A stretch of DNA of 64,000 nucleotides from Oscillatoria princeps RMCB-10 (GTDB lineage: Bacteria > Cyanobacteriota > Cyanobacteriia > Cyanobacteriales > Oscillatoriaceae). The DNA is taken from assembly GCA_019359235.1 (NCBI GenBank), contig JAHHHT010000014.1, positions 147,406 to 211,405 on the forward strand. Reading direction: 5' to 3'. Below the pieces are notes generated by a model. It did not search any database. It saw only the letters and a list, made by a program, of their open reading frames with translations, and was not told the origin of the DNA. A program made the position numbers and the translations under genes. Below are positions 28,714-38,113 of the stretch, piece by piece. Each line of letters opens with the position of its first letter. The first letter of the stretch is position 1.

Positions 28714-30141
28714 TCAATCGTTGAAGTGCTTAATAATCGCCTGAGCGAATTCAGAACACTTTAGTGGCGGCTCCACCGGCGGCTCCATTAATCGAGCGAG
28801 GTCATAGGTCACTTCCCGGTTGGAAATAGCGCCGGCAATGCCTTTCTTAATCAAGTCAGCTGCTTCTTGCCACCCCATATATTCAAACATCATCACACCA
28901 GAAAGAATCACCGAACCGGGGTTGATGCGGTCAAGACCGGCATGTTTGGGGGCGGTGCCGTGAGTCGCTTCAAAGATAGCGCAGGAGTCGCCAATATTGG
29001 CACCCGGGCCCATGCCCAGCCCGCCAACGATGGCGGCGGCGGCGTCGGAGAGGTAATCCCCATTCAGGTTCATCGTCGCCAAAATGGAGTATTCTCCCGG
29101 TCGGGTTTGGATTTGCTGGAAGATGCTGTCCGCAATCCGGTCATTGACCATGACTTTATTTTTCCACTGCCCGCTGCCGTGGGTGTCCCAGATGGCATTG
29201 AGGACGCTTTCCACTTCTTGGCAAACGGCGGCTTTTTTCTCGTCGGTGAGGGCGTCGTAACCGGGCTCGATTTCGCGGGCGTTGTCTTCCAGGGAGATGT
29301 TTGGGTTGCGCTCTTTGTTGCTGAGAATCCAGGATTCGCGTTCGGTGACGCACTCTTGCCGGAATTCCGAGGTGGCGAGCTCGTAGCCCCAGTCGCGGAA
29401 GGCACCTTCAGTGTATTTCATGATGTTGCCTTTGTGGACGAGGGTGACGCTTTGCTTGGATTTGGGAAGCGTCAGGGCGCGTTCGATGGCGCGGCGCACG
29501 AGGCGCTGGGAGCCGGTTTTGCTGACCGGTTTGATGCCGATGCCGGAGTCGAGGCGGATTTGCTTGCTGCCGTGTTCTGGGGTGGCGGGGATGAGGTCGT
29601 TATTGAGCAGGTTAATCAGTTTTTCGCAGATTTCGGTGCCCTGACGCCACTCTATGCCAAGGTAAATGTCTTCCGTGTTTTCCCGGTAGATGATGACGTC
29701 CAGTTTTTCTGGGGTTTTGTGGGGGGAGGGGGTGCCGGTGTAGTATTTACAGGGGCGGACGCAGGCGTAGAGGTCAAAGATTTGCCGCAAGGCGACGTTG
29801 AGGGAGCGAATCCCGCCGCCGATCGGGGTGGTGAGGGGGCCTTTGATGGCCACGCCGTATTCTTTGATGGCGGTGAGGGTGTCTTGGGGGAGGTACTGGT
29901 AGGTGCCGTATTTTTCGCACGCCTCGTCGCCGGCGTAGACTTTGAACCAGCTGATTTGGCGCTTGCCGGCGTAGGCGGTGGCGACGGCGGCGTCAAAGAC
30001 GGTTTGGGATGCGGGCCAGATATCGACGCCGGTGCCGTCGCCGCGAATGAAGGGGATGATGGGGTTGTCCGGGACGATGGGTTTGCCGTCTTTAAAGGTG
30101 ATGCGTTCGCCGGTGGTTGGGGGCGCGATTTTCTCGTACAT
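28714..30141 (-). CDS. icd: Isocitrate dehydrogenase (NADP+)
   Basis: A 475-residue enzyme that oxidises isocitrate to 2-oxoglutarate with NADP+, supplying the carbon skeleton and nitrogen-status signal of cyanobacteria. Family motifs are intact: [13 protein letters not shown] near the N-terminus, the phosphate-loop region [39 protein letters not shown], and the C-terminal metal-binding stretch [13 protein letters not shown] with [17 protein letters not shown]. Length fits the cyanobacterial form, longer than the E. coli enzyme. Base composition is GC-rich, and a 433-codon antisense frame overlaps it but is not a gene. It is monocistronic, with repeats on both sides. Confidence 0.97.
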   Translation of the reverse strand: MYEKIAPPTTGERITFKDGKPIVPDNPIIPFIRGDGTGVDIWPASQTVFDAAVATAYAGKRQISWFKVYAGDEACEKYGTYQYLPQDTLTAIKEYGVAIKGPLTTPIGGGIRSLNVALRQIFDLYACVRPCKYYTGTPSPHKTPEKLDVIIYRENTEDIYLGIEWRQGTEICEKLINLLNNDLIPATPEHGSKQIRLDSGIGIKPVSKTGSQRLVRRAIERALTLPKSKQSVTLVHKGNIMKYTEGAFRDWGYELATSEFRQECVTERESWILSNKERNPNISLEDNAREIEPGYDALTDEKKAAVCQEVESVLNAIWDTHGSGQWKNKVMVNDRIADSIFQQIQTRPGEYSILATMNLNGDYLSDAAAAIVGGLGMGPGANIGDSCAIFEATHGTAPKHAGLDRINPGSVILSGVMMFEYMGWQEAADLIKKGIAGAISNREVTYDLARLMEPPVEPPLKCSEFAQAIIKHFND

Positions 30142-30687
30142 ACTGCTGTTCTGTTACTTGCTAGGTAGAAGCTACCAGATTCTTTGGCACAGGGCGGCAG
30201 AGTTAATCTTTTTTCAAGAGTTGCTGCTGAGTCTCCCAGCTCTGCTTTGGAAGGGGGGATGGAGTTTAGATTAATTCGGCTTTCCGCTTTTTGCATAGCG
30301 GTGTTCCGCTTTTTGCATAGCTCGGTTGGAAGTCGTTTGATGAAGGAATGTTAAAAGACGGGGGCTGTATGGCGGTTTTAAATGATTTGTGAAACCTTTG
30401 GGGGCCAGAAACCCGGTTTCTTTGAGAAACCGGGTTTCTACGCTTTCACAACTCAAATAGAAAGGCTATATGGCGCTTTTGCCGGTTAAGGCGGAATCGG
30501 GTTCCGCCTTAGAGAGCCTTTATAAAGAAAACGTGAAGTCGGGGCGGGTTTAGTAATATCCTACAGTTTGTACAGACATCTTGGGTGAACCCGCCCCTAC
30601 TAGAAACCGGGGGCGGCCACGGGGGGCCGGCCCTACAGGCTGTGTGGCATTACATATCAGCTCCCCCAGCAAAAGAAACCCGGTTTA
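30142..30687. other. Intergenic repeats between icd and CHAT gene
   Basis: This is 546 bp. It includes a direct repeat CCGCTTTTTGCATAGC (about 30286 and 30309), a paired AGAAACCCGGTTTCT hairpin at 30407-30439, and a hairpin AAGGCGGAA/TTCCGCCTT near 30488-30510. A long inverted pair built on GGGCGGGTT/AACCCGCCCC lies at 30542-30598 and is shared with 39594-39655. No gene is visible. The last hairpins lie after the CHAT gene stop on its strand and may terminate it. Confidence 0.65.
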
Positions 30688-33150
30688 TTACCGGCTATCC
30701 GAATCTCCTGGACTCCAAAAAATTGGCGGCGTATTGGATTGATTATTCTCATCTATTTCTGGAGCGGAGAAATTTAATTTGACCTTACTGCGATCAATTT
30801 CTAACTCTAAACTTGAGGCCAAGGGCGTATTTAAAAAGGTCTTGATAGGAATTCCCCAGTTGCCGCCCAATGTTTGAGAAAGAGAGGGACATTTTTCAAA
30901 ATCATACTGATTTTGTTTTTCTGAACCAGGCTTTCCATGAATAGCCACAACTCGCCCCAGCCGGTCGAACACAGGGCTGCCACTCATTCCGGTAATTGTA
31001 GAATTGGTATAGCGCACAGAATAGCCCTCCTCATCATCTGCTGATAGCTGATCTATTTGGCCAGCTGAAAATTGATATTTTCTGTCGCTGTTACAGTCAA
31101 TCCATCCCGCAATATAGACAGGCATACCTTCAGCTATCTCAGGACTAATTTTAGCAACTTCGTAAGATCGCTGACTTGAAAATTCTAGGATTGCTAGATC
31201 TAAGTGCCCTGCTTTACGCACTTTCTCATATGTGATTTTATGGGGTATTCCATCATAGGTTTGTACCACATAGGGGTCGTCAATTGCTCCAGGCGCTATC
31301 CCAACTACATGCTTGGATGTGAGAACATAGTAAGTATTCCCATCTCTCCTAACAATAACCCCGGAACCCGAACCTCTCCCAGTAATTATAACTGCTGTCT
31401 GTTTGGCTATTTGTCGGATTTCATTCTCTTCTATATCTCTAGTTTTTTCTGTTCTGTCACCGCACACTTCCTTGGCAACAACCTCTTTCCCGGCTATGAT
31501 GTCATTGAGGTTGACATAGATAGGACAAGAACTTTCCCGGAGAGGACCGGATGAAACGTTTCTGTTATTAAGTTGAAATAGATCTTCTAAGGTAGCTTTG
31601 GCATCTTGATCCGGCTTTAGGGTGTAAAGCAACCCTGTGCAGCCCTCACCCACACGATCTGTAATACAAATAACTTTTTGGTTCTTCATTACCCCATGAG
31701 TAATGTACTGCCCCCCCTGCTTGAAATATCTATTCATTCTTTCAGTAACCTCCTGACAGCGTTTTTGAGGAGTATAGCCAGCTTGGCTAAAGACATTAGA
31801 TCCCCAGCGGATAAGCTGTCTTTCACCCTGGGCATTTTTAGCGACTGTTGTTGGCGCACCAGATACTGTTTTACAGGTAAAAGTTACCTTGGATGAAGCT
31901 GTATCAGAATCACTTGGACTGGTGCGTACAGGATTAACAACATTATAACGGCCTACGACTGCCGCAAGCAGAAGACTTGCAACACCCACAGCACCCGCCA
32001 GCAACGGCAATTTATTTTTCGCCCAAGTCATTTTTGGAGAGACAGCTCTGCTGCGGTGTTGCAACCCTTGCCAAGTCACCGGCTCCTCTGCGGGATTCTG
32101 GCAAATCACAGGTAACCAACTCGCACAGGGAAATTCGTCCTCTATACTTTGCAACTTTTCCCGTGCTTCGCGCACCGAAGCATACAAAGACTTGCCACTT
32201 GAAAACGCCTTGATAAAGTGATTCAAAAATTCTTGTGCAACCCGATCCGGCACCGGCTCCCGCATGACGATAACTTGCGGAATGTGCAATTCTTCTAGGT
32301 CGCGGACTAACCCCAAACCATCACAGGAGTTAAAAATCGCTAGCTTCAAGCCACGTTCAATGGATTTTCTCAGGGCGTATTTTAACTCGCCCATCGTTAA
32401 GCTATCATTTTTATTGATATAAATACGGCCAGGTTTACTATTGCCCTGACTTAAACTGTGTCCAGCAAAAAACAGGATGTCCCATCCTTGATCGTCCCAA
32501 AGGCAACTGTATAACTCCCTTAGGAGAGGCTCTACAAGAAATCTGGTTTCGGCCTTGGGTAAATTCTCTAGCAGTTTCCTATCTTTCTGGATATCAATGT
32601 CGGCACTGTTTCCTAAAATCGCTAAAATACTTACTTGTTTTCTAGAGAACGCAGATATTTCTGTCTTTTGGTACCCTGTAGCACTGAAAGCCACTTCCGC
32701 CTTGGGATAATATTCAAAAAAATCCCAGAGATGCCAGGGCAGTCTCCGCAACCTGATGTCTTCGGTTTGAATAATTACCCGAATTTCCTCGGATGGGTTG
32801 AATTTCTGCAGTAATTTTTCTTTAACAGGACGAAATGACTCGGAATTGAGCCAAGTATTTAGGCGTTTGCTCAAGACCTGCATGGCTTTTTGTACATCCA
32901 TTCGTGGGGAAATATTAGTCAATTGGTTGGCTGGAGCTCCTAATCGCCAATCTAACCGTCGCAAGCTGCCGGCTAAGCTACCATAAGCTAACTTCCAAGA
33001 GCTATAGTCTTTTTCGATCTCTGGACAGGGTGGCAACTTGCCTGTAATTTGCGTCGAGGGGATATTGCCATCTTCCCTAATTTGAAGTATAACCCGAAAC
33101 CCATCCTCAAAATTACCATCCGCCAGATGTAAAACAACTATCTTACCCAT
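30688..33150 (-). CDS. CHAT caspase-like - TM - COP23 - trypsin-like multi-protease
   Basis: An 820-residue protein with an unusual chain of domains. Residues 120-360 form a CHAT (caspase-HetF-associated with TPRs) domain with the dyad His231 (FFAGHS) and Cys276 (FNSCDG). Residues 381-400 are a single membrane span. Residues about 422-553 match COP23, the cyanobacterial circadian oscillating polypeptide 23 (FTCKTVSG...ICITDRVGEGCTGLLYTL). Residues about 580-775 form a trypsin-like serine protease with His614 (TSKHVVG), Asp651 (DLAILEF) and Ser723 (GMSGSPVF). The predicted topology puts CHAT in the cytoplasm and COP23-protease outside. It lies 29 bp after the HTH-DUF1822 gene, so the two form one operon. 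Confidence 0.9.
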   Translation of the reverse strand: MGKIVVLHLADGNFEDGFRVILQIREDGNIPSTQITGKLPPCPEIEKDYSSWKLAYGSLAGSLRRLDWRLGAPANQLTNISPRMDVQKAMQVLSKRLNTWLNSESFRPVKEKLLQKFNPSEEIRVIIQTEDIRLRRLPWHLWDFFEYYPKAEVAFSATGYQKTEISAFSRKQVSILAILGNSADIDIQKDRKLLENLPKAETRFLVEPLLRELYSCLWDDQGWDILFFAGHSLSQGNSKPGRIYINKNDSLTMGELKYALRKSIERGLKLAIFNSCDGLGLVRDLEELHIPQVIVMREPVPDRVAQEFLNHFIKAFSSGKSLYASVREAREKLQSIEDEFPCASWLPVICQNPAEEPVTWQGLQHRSRAVSPKMTWAKNKLPLLAGAVGVASLLLAAVVGRYNVVNPVRTSPSDSDTASSKVTFTCKTVSGAPTTVAKNAQGERQLIRWGSNVFSQAGYTPQKRCQEVTERMNRYFKQGGQYITHGVMKNQKVICITDRVGEGCTGLLYTLKPDQDAKATLEDLFQLNNRNVSSGPLRESSCPIYVNLNDIIAGKEVVAKEVCGDRTEKTRDIEENEIRQIAKQTAVIITGRGSGSGVIVRRDGNTYYVLTSKHVVGIAPGAIDDPYVVQTYDGIPHKITYEKVRKAGHLDLAILEFSSQRSYEVAKISPEIAEGMPVYIAGWIDCNSDRKYQFSAGQIDQLSADDEEGYSVRYTNSTITGMSGSPVFDRLGRVVAIHGKPGSEKQNQYDFEKCPSLSQTLGGNWGIPIKTFLNTPLASSLELEIDRSKVKLNFSAPEIDENNQSNTPPIFWSPGDSDSR

Positions 33151-33179
33151 TGCCGTTACTTTAGATGTGTTGAATTGTG

Positions 33180-35063
33180 TTAGAACACAAAATTTTCTAT
33201 GAGGCTCAGCTCACCAATAGCAACTAGGACACTGAAACGCTCTCCTGGATCTCCAGTCAGCTGATACTGAATCCAATCGTCATTACTTCTGGCTACTACT
33301 TCCATAAAAGTTACTCCTGATTCATCCAGCACAATGAGTTTGAGATTTTCTGGCAGATAGGTTTGGTTGCCGGTGGGATACAGACGCAGCAGAATGCCAA
33401 TTTCCTCATCTGTTTCTGAACTCACATCTACCGTCATAACAAACGTGTGACTGCCTCCCAAGTCTATCTGCTTAGCACGTCTAACCACAGCAGACCTAAA
33501 AGCCACCTGTCTCTGGCCAAAAATCTCTTCAATCGTCTGCCAACCGGCTTGAACTGCCTCAACAAAGTTATTCTGCAGCCATCTGGAGAGGTTCACCGAC
33601 GTCTGGCTAGGTGCAACCGCTGGACAAAAGCGGCCCAACCGCCTTTCGTACAACTGCTGCCGCCACTGCGGCATCTCCAGCAACGCTGCCCAATTTTCAA
33701 ATGGAACTTCCAAACGGGGCGACTGACAAGACACGCGACCCAACCGCTCCAACAAGGCTTCAGCTTCAGTGTTAGATAAACTTGGCAGAAGAGGAACTGC
33801 CGGTCTGTCCTCGGTACAAACTCTTCCCCCTACCGGCATCCAGTTCAGATTTTCGATTAAATCCTCCCGATTCAAGCAGTAGGTGCGCTGCTGTCGGTCG
33901 TATCTCCCCTCACGTTTTAGTTTGTCATGGGTGGCATACCCCCAAACTTCTATCTCTCCGTCTGAGGAAAAAACCCGCACCGACAGATAATAGTGAGCTG
34001 TCCAGCTCGGTATATCTATCAATTCCTGGGGGACACACAACTGCTCTGTTTCTGTTGTGCTCTCCTCACTTGCCTCACTTGGAATCAGCACCACTCGCCT
34101 TGTGCCCTGCTCAATTGCCGTACCATTTACCACCTCCCAGATAGCGGCACAAGCATCGGGGCTTGGCCACACAACAGGCTGCAAGCGGCACCCATCTCGA
34201 AGCCAGGGGATAAAAGCATTCAAGCACAGGTGATTGAGATAGGCATTCCAGCGGGCATCAGAATTAGAATAGTCACTCTCTGTTGGCCACACCTCGTCTT
34301 GCTCCTCGGGTGAGAACTGAAACCGCAACTTGTTTCCTTCTAGGCGCACATCCATAATAGGAATCCCCAATATCTCAGTAAGTTGCCCCGATCTGAACAG
34401 AAACTCAAGTCTCCCCAGACCTTCTTGAGAACCTCCCAAGACCAGGACTACACTGCCTGTCTCAATTCTCTCTATCCGCAGGGTGTCATCTCCCGAAGAT
34501 TCCCGCAAAAGTTCAAGAAGAGCCTTTAACTGTGGGAGGGTCAGTTGTTCAGTTTCCAATATTATCCGGCCTTTGTACCTCCATTCGCCATCGTCTAACC
34601 TCCATTGGCCTTCGAGCTTCACTTGGCTCTCTGGTGTTTCAGGTTGCAAAGATGGCTGTCGCCGCTCCAGATTTTCTTTCCCACGGCTGTCAGAGGAGGA
34701 AACTGACACCACATTAGTAACAGTATCGTCAACTTGTGCGGTTTTATGCAATACAGTTCGTGCCACCACCGCCTCCTGTGGAGTGGCCACAGGGTGAGCG
34801 CCCAGTAGCTCAGACTCGTACTGACGGGCCAGGGCCATTAAATACTTGCGCCTGTTCCTTCTGAGTCCCCCAACTTCCGCCTCAATGCCAAAGTGATCGC
34901 AGAGATTTTGGACATGCTTGCGAATCGTGGCCGGTGAAGCCTGGAGTTTGTCCGAAATCTCACGGTCTGAATGGCCACCCAGCAGCAGTGCCAGCACACT
35001 TCTGGGTTGCGGGGTCAGCGTTTGAAGCTTCTTTGTAAATTCCTCTTTATTCATAAACCACAT
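33180..35063 (-). CDS. HTH-DUF1822 protein, operon partner of the CHAT protease
   Basis: A 627-residue protein. Residues about 8-75 carry a LuxR/effector-type helix-turn-helix (LTPQPRSVLALLLGGHSDRE, then SPATIRKHVQNLCDHFGIE). Residues about 145-260 form an alpha/beta region (LPQLKALLELL, IERIETGSVVLVLGGS). The C-terminal about 350 residues match DUF1822, a cyanobacterial domain commonly encoded next to CHAT proteins. Two ATGs (35063 and, three codons later, 35054) are possible. Neither has a strong ribosome site. A TACACTACACA motif directly upstream is repeated at 35270. It probably senses or recruits substrates for the CHAT protease, which is an inference from conserved pairing. Confidence 0.85.
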   Translation of the reverse strand: MWFMNKEEFTKKLQTLTPQPRSVLALLLGGHSDREISDKLQASPATIRKHVQNLCDHFGIEAEVGGLRRNRRKYLMALARQYESELLGAHPVATPQEAVVARTVLHKTAQVDDTVTNVVSVSSSDSRGKENLERRQPSLQPETPESQVKLEGQWRLDDGEWRYKGRIILETEQLTLPQLKALLELLRESSGDDTLRIERIETGSVVLVLGGSQEGLGRLEFLFRSGQLTEILGIPIMDVRLEGNKLRFQFSPEEQDEVWPTESDYSNSDARWNAYLNHLCLNAFIPWLRDGCRLQPVVWPSPDACAAIWEVVNGTAIEQGTRRVVLIPSEASEESTTETEQLCVPQELIDIPSWTAHYYLSVRVFSSDGEIEVWGYATHDKLKREGRYDRQQRTYCLNREDLIENLNWMPVGGRVCTEDRPAVPLLPSLSNTEAEALLERLGRVSCQSPRLEVPFENWAALLEMPQWRQQLYERRLGRFCPAVAPSQTSVNLSRWLQNNFVEAVQAGWQTIEEIFGQRQVAFRSAVVRRAKQIDLGGSHTFVMTVDVSSETDEEIGILLRLYPTGNQTYLPENLKLIVLDESGVTFMEVVARSNDDWIQYQLTGDPGERFSVLVAIGELSLIENFVF

Positions 35064-35399
35064 TTTACACTACACAGCCAGCAAACGTCTACACTTGCCC
35101 TAGGGTTTCCCTGCCAAGTGCCAAGGGGGCTGTCCAAGACCTGCAGGCCCTCGCTCTGGGGAAGGTGCGCCCCACTCCCCAGCAGTCCGGCCCTCCCCAG
35201 CAACCGCCGAGAGCTAACCCTTTTATACACAAAATTCACATAATGCTTGACGTTCCTCGGCGAGCCGGCTACACTACACATATACACAAATTTTTTCTCC
35301 TGACCGGAGCCGGCAAGCAAGCAGGCTTCGAGCCGGGAGCCGCCGACATTCGTCGAGCTGAACCGTGAACTGTAGGGTGCACGTCAATCACGGCAGCTC
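35064..35399. promoter_or_regulatory. Divergent promoter region with 11-bp direct repeat
   Basis: These 336 bp separate the CHAT/DUF1822 operon (minus) from the cupin-VWA gene set (plus). TACACTACACA occurs exactly at 35066-35076 and 35270-35280. AT-rich blocks (TTTTATACACAAAATTCACA at about 35220, TATACACAAATTTTTTC at about 35281) may be promoters. The repeat is a plausible operator for the HTH-DUF1822 protein and could couple the two divergent sets. Confidence 0.4.
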
Positions 35400-35849
35400 A
35401 TGGCCATCAACTCACAGGAAAGTCCCTCTCGGGCGCGAGCCCCAGAGGAAGCGCCAAAAATAGTTTTTCGTGAACTCCATTATATGCTAGAAGGTCTCGA
35501 CCCGACCAAATCCATCCCCGAAGCCGGTGCTGACAGCGGCTTGGGCCAACCGGCGAGCTTTCCGGCCACCGGCAGCCAGTCCCCAGACAAAGTGGCCCCC
35601 AAGGAAAGCCGCCAACTGCCACGGGGCAAAGTCACCACCCCCCACAGCTGGAATCACGACATTTATATAGTGTGCCGGCAAGGCGTCATCGCCATCGAGA
35701 AGTGGCGATCGGGCATGCAAGACTTTCAGCGGGCCATTATTTACCCGAACCAATCTGCGGTTTATGTCCCCGCCGGCTGGTTTTATACGCTCGTCAATCC
35801 CAGCGTAACCGAACTGGCCGAGATTGAGCTTTACAATTTCCCAGGCTAA
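35400..35849 (+). CDS. Cupin-like small protein
   Basis: A 149-residue protein of which only the last about 80 residues look folded. HDIYIVCRQGVIAIEKW, IIYPNQSAVYVPAGWFYTLV and ELAEIELYNF read like the strands of a single cupin barrel, with the conserved P-x-G-x-x-H turn reduced to VPAGWFYTLVN (no metal-binding His). The N-terminal part is Pro/Ser/Gly-rich and probably disordered. No signal peptide is seen. It starts the plus-strand set divergent from the CHAT operon, and 31 bp separate it from the VWA-like gene. The cupin call rests on pattern only. A sugar- or signal-binding role without metal is possible. Confidence 0.55.
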   Translation: MAINSQESPSRARAPEEAPKIVFRELHYMLEGLDPTKSIPEAGADSGLGQPASFPATGSQSPDKVAPKESRQLPRGKVTTPHSWNHDIYIVCRQGVIAIEKWRSGMQDFQRAIIYPNQSAVYVPAGWFYTLVNPSVTELAEIELYNFPG

Positions 35850-35880
35850 CCCCTAATGTCCCACCCATCGGCCATCGCCG

Positions 35881-36600
35881 ATGGGCCACCCACTCTTCCA
35901 GATGAGAACCAAACAGCAGAGTACCCGAAATGTCGGTTCCCAACCCAAACCGCAGCGCAAGTGGCTCTGGCCCATCGGAATGTTGGCCACCGGCGCACTC
36001 GTGATCCCGCCAGGATTGGAACTGCTCACCTCCTCAGTCTACACCGGCATCGCCCTGGACTACTCCCTGTCCGCGAACCCTTTCGCTGCGGAACGCCGAC
36101 AAGTTTGCAAAGCAGTGTCCCAGCTGCAGAAGACCGGTGACGGTTCCGCAGTGATCGCCTTTGCAGATCGAGCCGAGGTGACATCGCACATTAATTTTGT
36201 GTGGAACAAGCTGGAGCTTGGGGCTCAATGCCGGCAGCCCGATCTAAAGAAATACGGGATTGGTAAAAATGCCGGCACCTCTATCAGTCTAGCGCTCAAA
36301 GAGATCGGGGATCTCCAACAAAGGCAGAAGCACAGCCAGGATTCAAGACCCTTTGTTGGCATAGTGTTCCTGCAAGAAGCCGAAGCCGGCCCCAATCAGC
36401 CAAAGCTGGATTTCGACGAAATCAAAGCTTCGATTGAGCAGATTAATCGAAATCACGGAGTAGTAGCTATCATTGGCCCAACAGGCAACCTCAAAGAAAA
36501 ACTTAAAGCCCATCTCAAAGATGCAAAAGCCGAGATTTGCTCCTTCGCAGAAATTAAGTATTGTGTGGACTGGAGTTTGACAGAAGGTAGAAAGCGATAA
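35881..36600 (+). CDS. Membrane-anchored VWA-like protein
   Basis: A 239-residue protein with one N-terminal span at about residues 28-48 (WLWPIGMLATGALVIPPGLEL), then a soluble domain of von Willebrand A type. ALDYSLSANPF carries a DxSxS MIDAS-like motif, followed by a helix (RRQVCKAVSQL) and strand GSAVIAFADRAEV. Later strands VGIVFLQE and VVAIIGPTG complete a Rossmann-like alpha/beta pattern. The Thr-containing second MIDAS element could be AGTSISLAL. The start could be ATG 35881 or the in-frame ATG at 35902. It is preceded by the cupin-like gene at 31 bp and followed by a membrane gene at 171 bp. I do not know the family. Confidence 0.65.
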   Translation: MGHPLFQMRTKQQSTRNVGSQPKPQRKWLWPIGMLATGALVIPPGLELLTSSVYTGIALDYSLSANPFAAERRQVCKAVSQLQKTGDGSAVIAFADRAEVTSHINFVWNKLELGAQCRQPDLKKYGIGKNAGTSISLALKEIGDLQQRQKHSQDSRPFVGIVFLQEAEAGPNQPKLDFDEIKASIEQINRNHGVVAIIGPTGNLKEKLKAHLKDAKAEICSFAEIKYCVDWSLTEGRKR

Positions 36601-36771
36601 GTGCAAATTTTTTCCTGTTAAAAATCCCCCTCTTAGCCCCATCCTCGCGTTAGCGCCTGCGCCCCCGCAGGGCGTGCTGTGAGGGGGTGGGGGTGGGGTT
36701 CATCCCGCGAATGTGCAACGCCGACAGCTCTATAAATTGGCCATTCAATTATACTTGACCGAGGCATAATC

Positions 36772-37584
36772 ATGGTTAATAACTTTTACCCGCACTGGAC
36801 TGAAAAGGCCAGAAAATTTATGGGTATCCCTCAACGCAACCTCGATATGTTGGATGACGCAACCGCCACCAACGCCAAAAGTCTAGTCGAAGACCTAGGT
36901 AAGCTCGATGCATCCCACAGACGAGCAAACCAACTCGAAAAGCTTGCCGCCTGGACTTTTACCCGATTAACAGAATTGCAGATCAAGGTGGGCGTAAGTG
37001 TGGCCATTGGCAGCTTGCTCGGAAACACATTTGCATTGCAAAGTGCAAAACTTGGCCCTTGGGCACCTATTGCTAGTTATGCTGGCGGGATCGCCCTAAA
37101 CCTGGGGCTAGATCACTTAGCCACGAATAACTTCAGCCTCTTGCACCGGCAGCGCAACCTGAATAGCGCCCTTGCCAGTATTGACAGGCTGCAATCCAAA
37201 GACAAAAGAAACAGCGATTTTATCAATGCCTATTATGACGCCCAGCGCTTATGGGTAGAAGAAGTTGAAGGGAACACCGACTCCCCGAACACCATCTATA
37301 TTGTACTGCTGGGGGTGGGTTTGCTGATTGAATTTTTTGCCTCGCTCTTCCTATCCCAAACCTTAGACGCAAGCAGTGACTCGCTCAATAAAATCATAGC
37401 TGCGGCTCTACCGCCACTGCTAGTCCTGCTGGCAGCAACAGTGCAAAGCGGTATTATAGACCAGTCCAAGGATGCCGCCTCAGCCATTGGCCAGTATCGA
37501 AAAATGTCAGACGAGTTGAGCGGCGACAAAGGTCAAGAAAAAAAAATTTCTTATTCTTATGAGGAGGAGGATGATGAACCGTAG
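36772..37584 (+). CDS. Multi-pass membrane protein of unknown function
   Basis: A 270-residue protein with about four hydrophobic segments (residues about 72-89, 96-112, 174-194 and 208-230). Helical, charged regions lie between and before them, and the C-terminus is acidic (SYEEEDDE). The loop at 113-170 is rich in basic residues and asparagine (RQRNLNSALASIDRLQSKDKR). The stop overlaps the next gene by 11 bp, so the two are translationally coupled. With the VWA-like and coiled-coil proteins it may form a membrane complex. I do not recognise the family. Confidence 0.7.
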   Translation: MVNNFYPHWTEKARKFMGIPQRNLDMLDDATATNAKSLVEDLGKLDASHRRANQLEKLAAWTFTRLTELQIKVGVSVAIGSLLGNTFALQSAKLGPWAPIASYAGGIALNLGLDHLATNNFSLLHRQRNLNSALASIDRLQSKDKRNSDFINAYYDAQRLWVEEVEGNTDSPNTIYIVLLGVGLLIEFFASLFLSQTLDASSDSLNKIIAAALPPLLVLLAATVQSGIIDQSKDAASAIGQYRKMSDELSGDKGQEKKISYSYEEEDDEP

Positions 37585-38113
37585 AAACGAGGAAGCAGCC
37601 GCCATTGACCTCTTGCTGAGAGGCTACATGGGAGATCCGGCTGTCCCATCCCCAACCCCACAGATTGCTGTGCTGAATTTTCGCTTGCAAGAAGCTCAAG
37701 AGGGGCTCCGGCAAACCGAACAAGAGCGCGACACAACTATTAAAAGAATGGTGTCGAAAAAACAAGCTGACTTGGAAAGTTTGCCGCAGCAATTCCCCAT
37801 CACTCCTGATTTGGAAAAGCTCCTGGTTGCCAAAGGCAAGTTTGAGCCCCAAATCAAAAAAGATCTCCAGGAATTTGAGCGGCACAGGGCCAAATGGGTG
37901 GCAGAGGAGACACCTAAGCGCGAAGCATATTGGAGCGAAAAAGTCAAGGCAACAGGTTGGGGCTATCACACCAAAATTGAACAAATTAAGACGGATATTG
38001 CTCAATGGGAAATGCACATAGCTGCCGCTGAAAAGAAGTGGTTAGAACCGCACTCAGAGCCATCCGATAAGAAAGGTTTGAGCGGCGGAGGCAGCTTCTT
38101 AGGTGATAGCTAA
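37574..38113 (+). CDS. Coiled-coil protein coupled to the membrane protein
   Basis: A 179-residue soluble, highly charged protein. From about residue 40 to 160 it is predominantly helical with heptads (FRLQEAQEGLRQTEQERDTT, LQEFERHRAKWVAEE, KIEQIKTDIAQWEMHIAAAE). A Gly/Ser-rich tail follows. ATG 37574 (or 37571) follows GAGGAGGAGG inside the last codons of the preceding gene, so expression is probably coupled. No enzyme motif is seen. It may be an adaptor or structural partner of the two membrane proteins upstream, which is an inference from layout only. Confidence 0.7.
   Translation: MNRRNEEAAAIDLLLRGYMGDPAVPSPTPQIAVLNFRLQEAQEGLRQTEQERDTTIKRMVSKKQADLESLPQQFPITPDLEKLLVAKGKFEPQIKKDLQEFERHRAKWVAEETPKREAYWSEKVKATGWGYHTKIEQIKTDIAQWEMHIAAAEKKWLEPHSEPSDKKGLSGGGSFLGDS

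Noticed and set aside
28867..30168. A 433-codon plus-strand frame antisense to icd
   Set aside because: The minus-strand icd translation has all family motifs. The antisense frame is Gly/Ala/Val/Phe-rich, an artefact of GC-biased codons.
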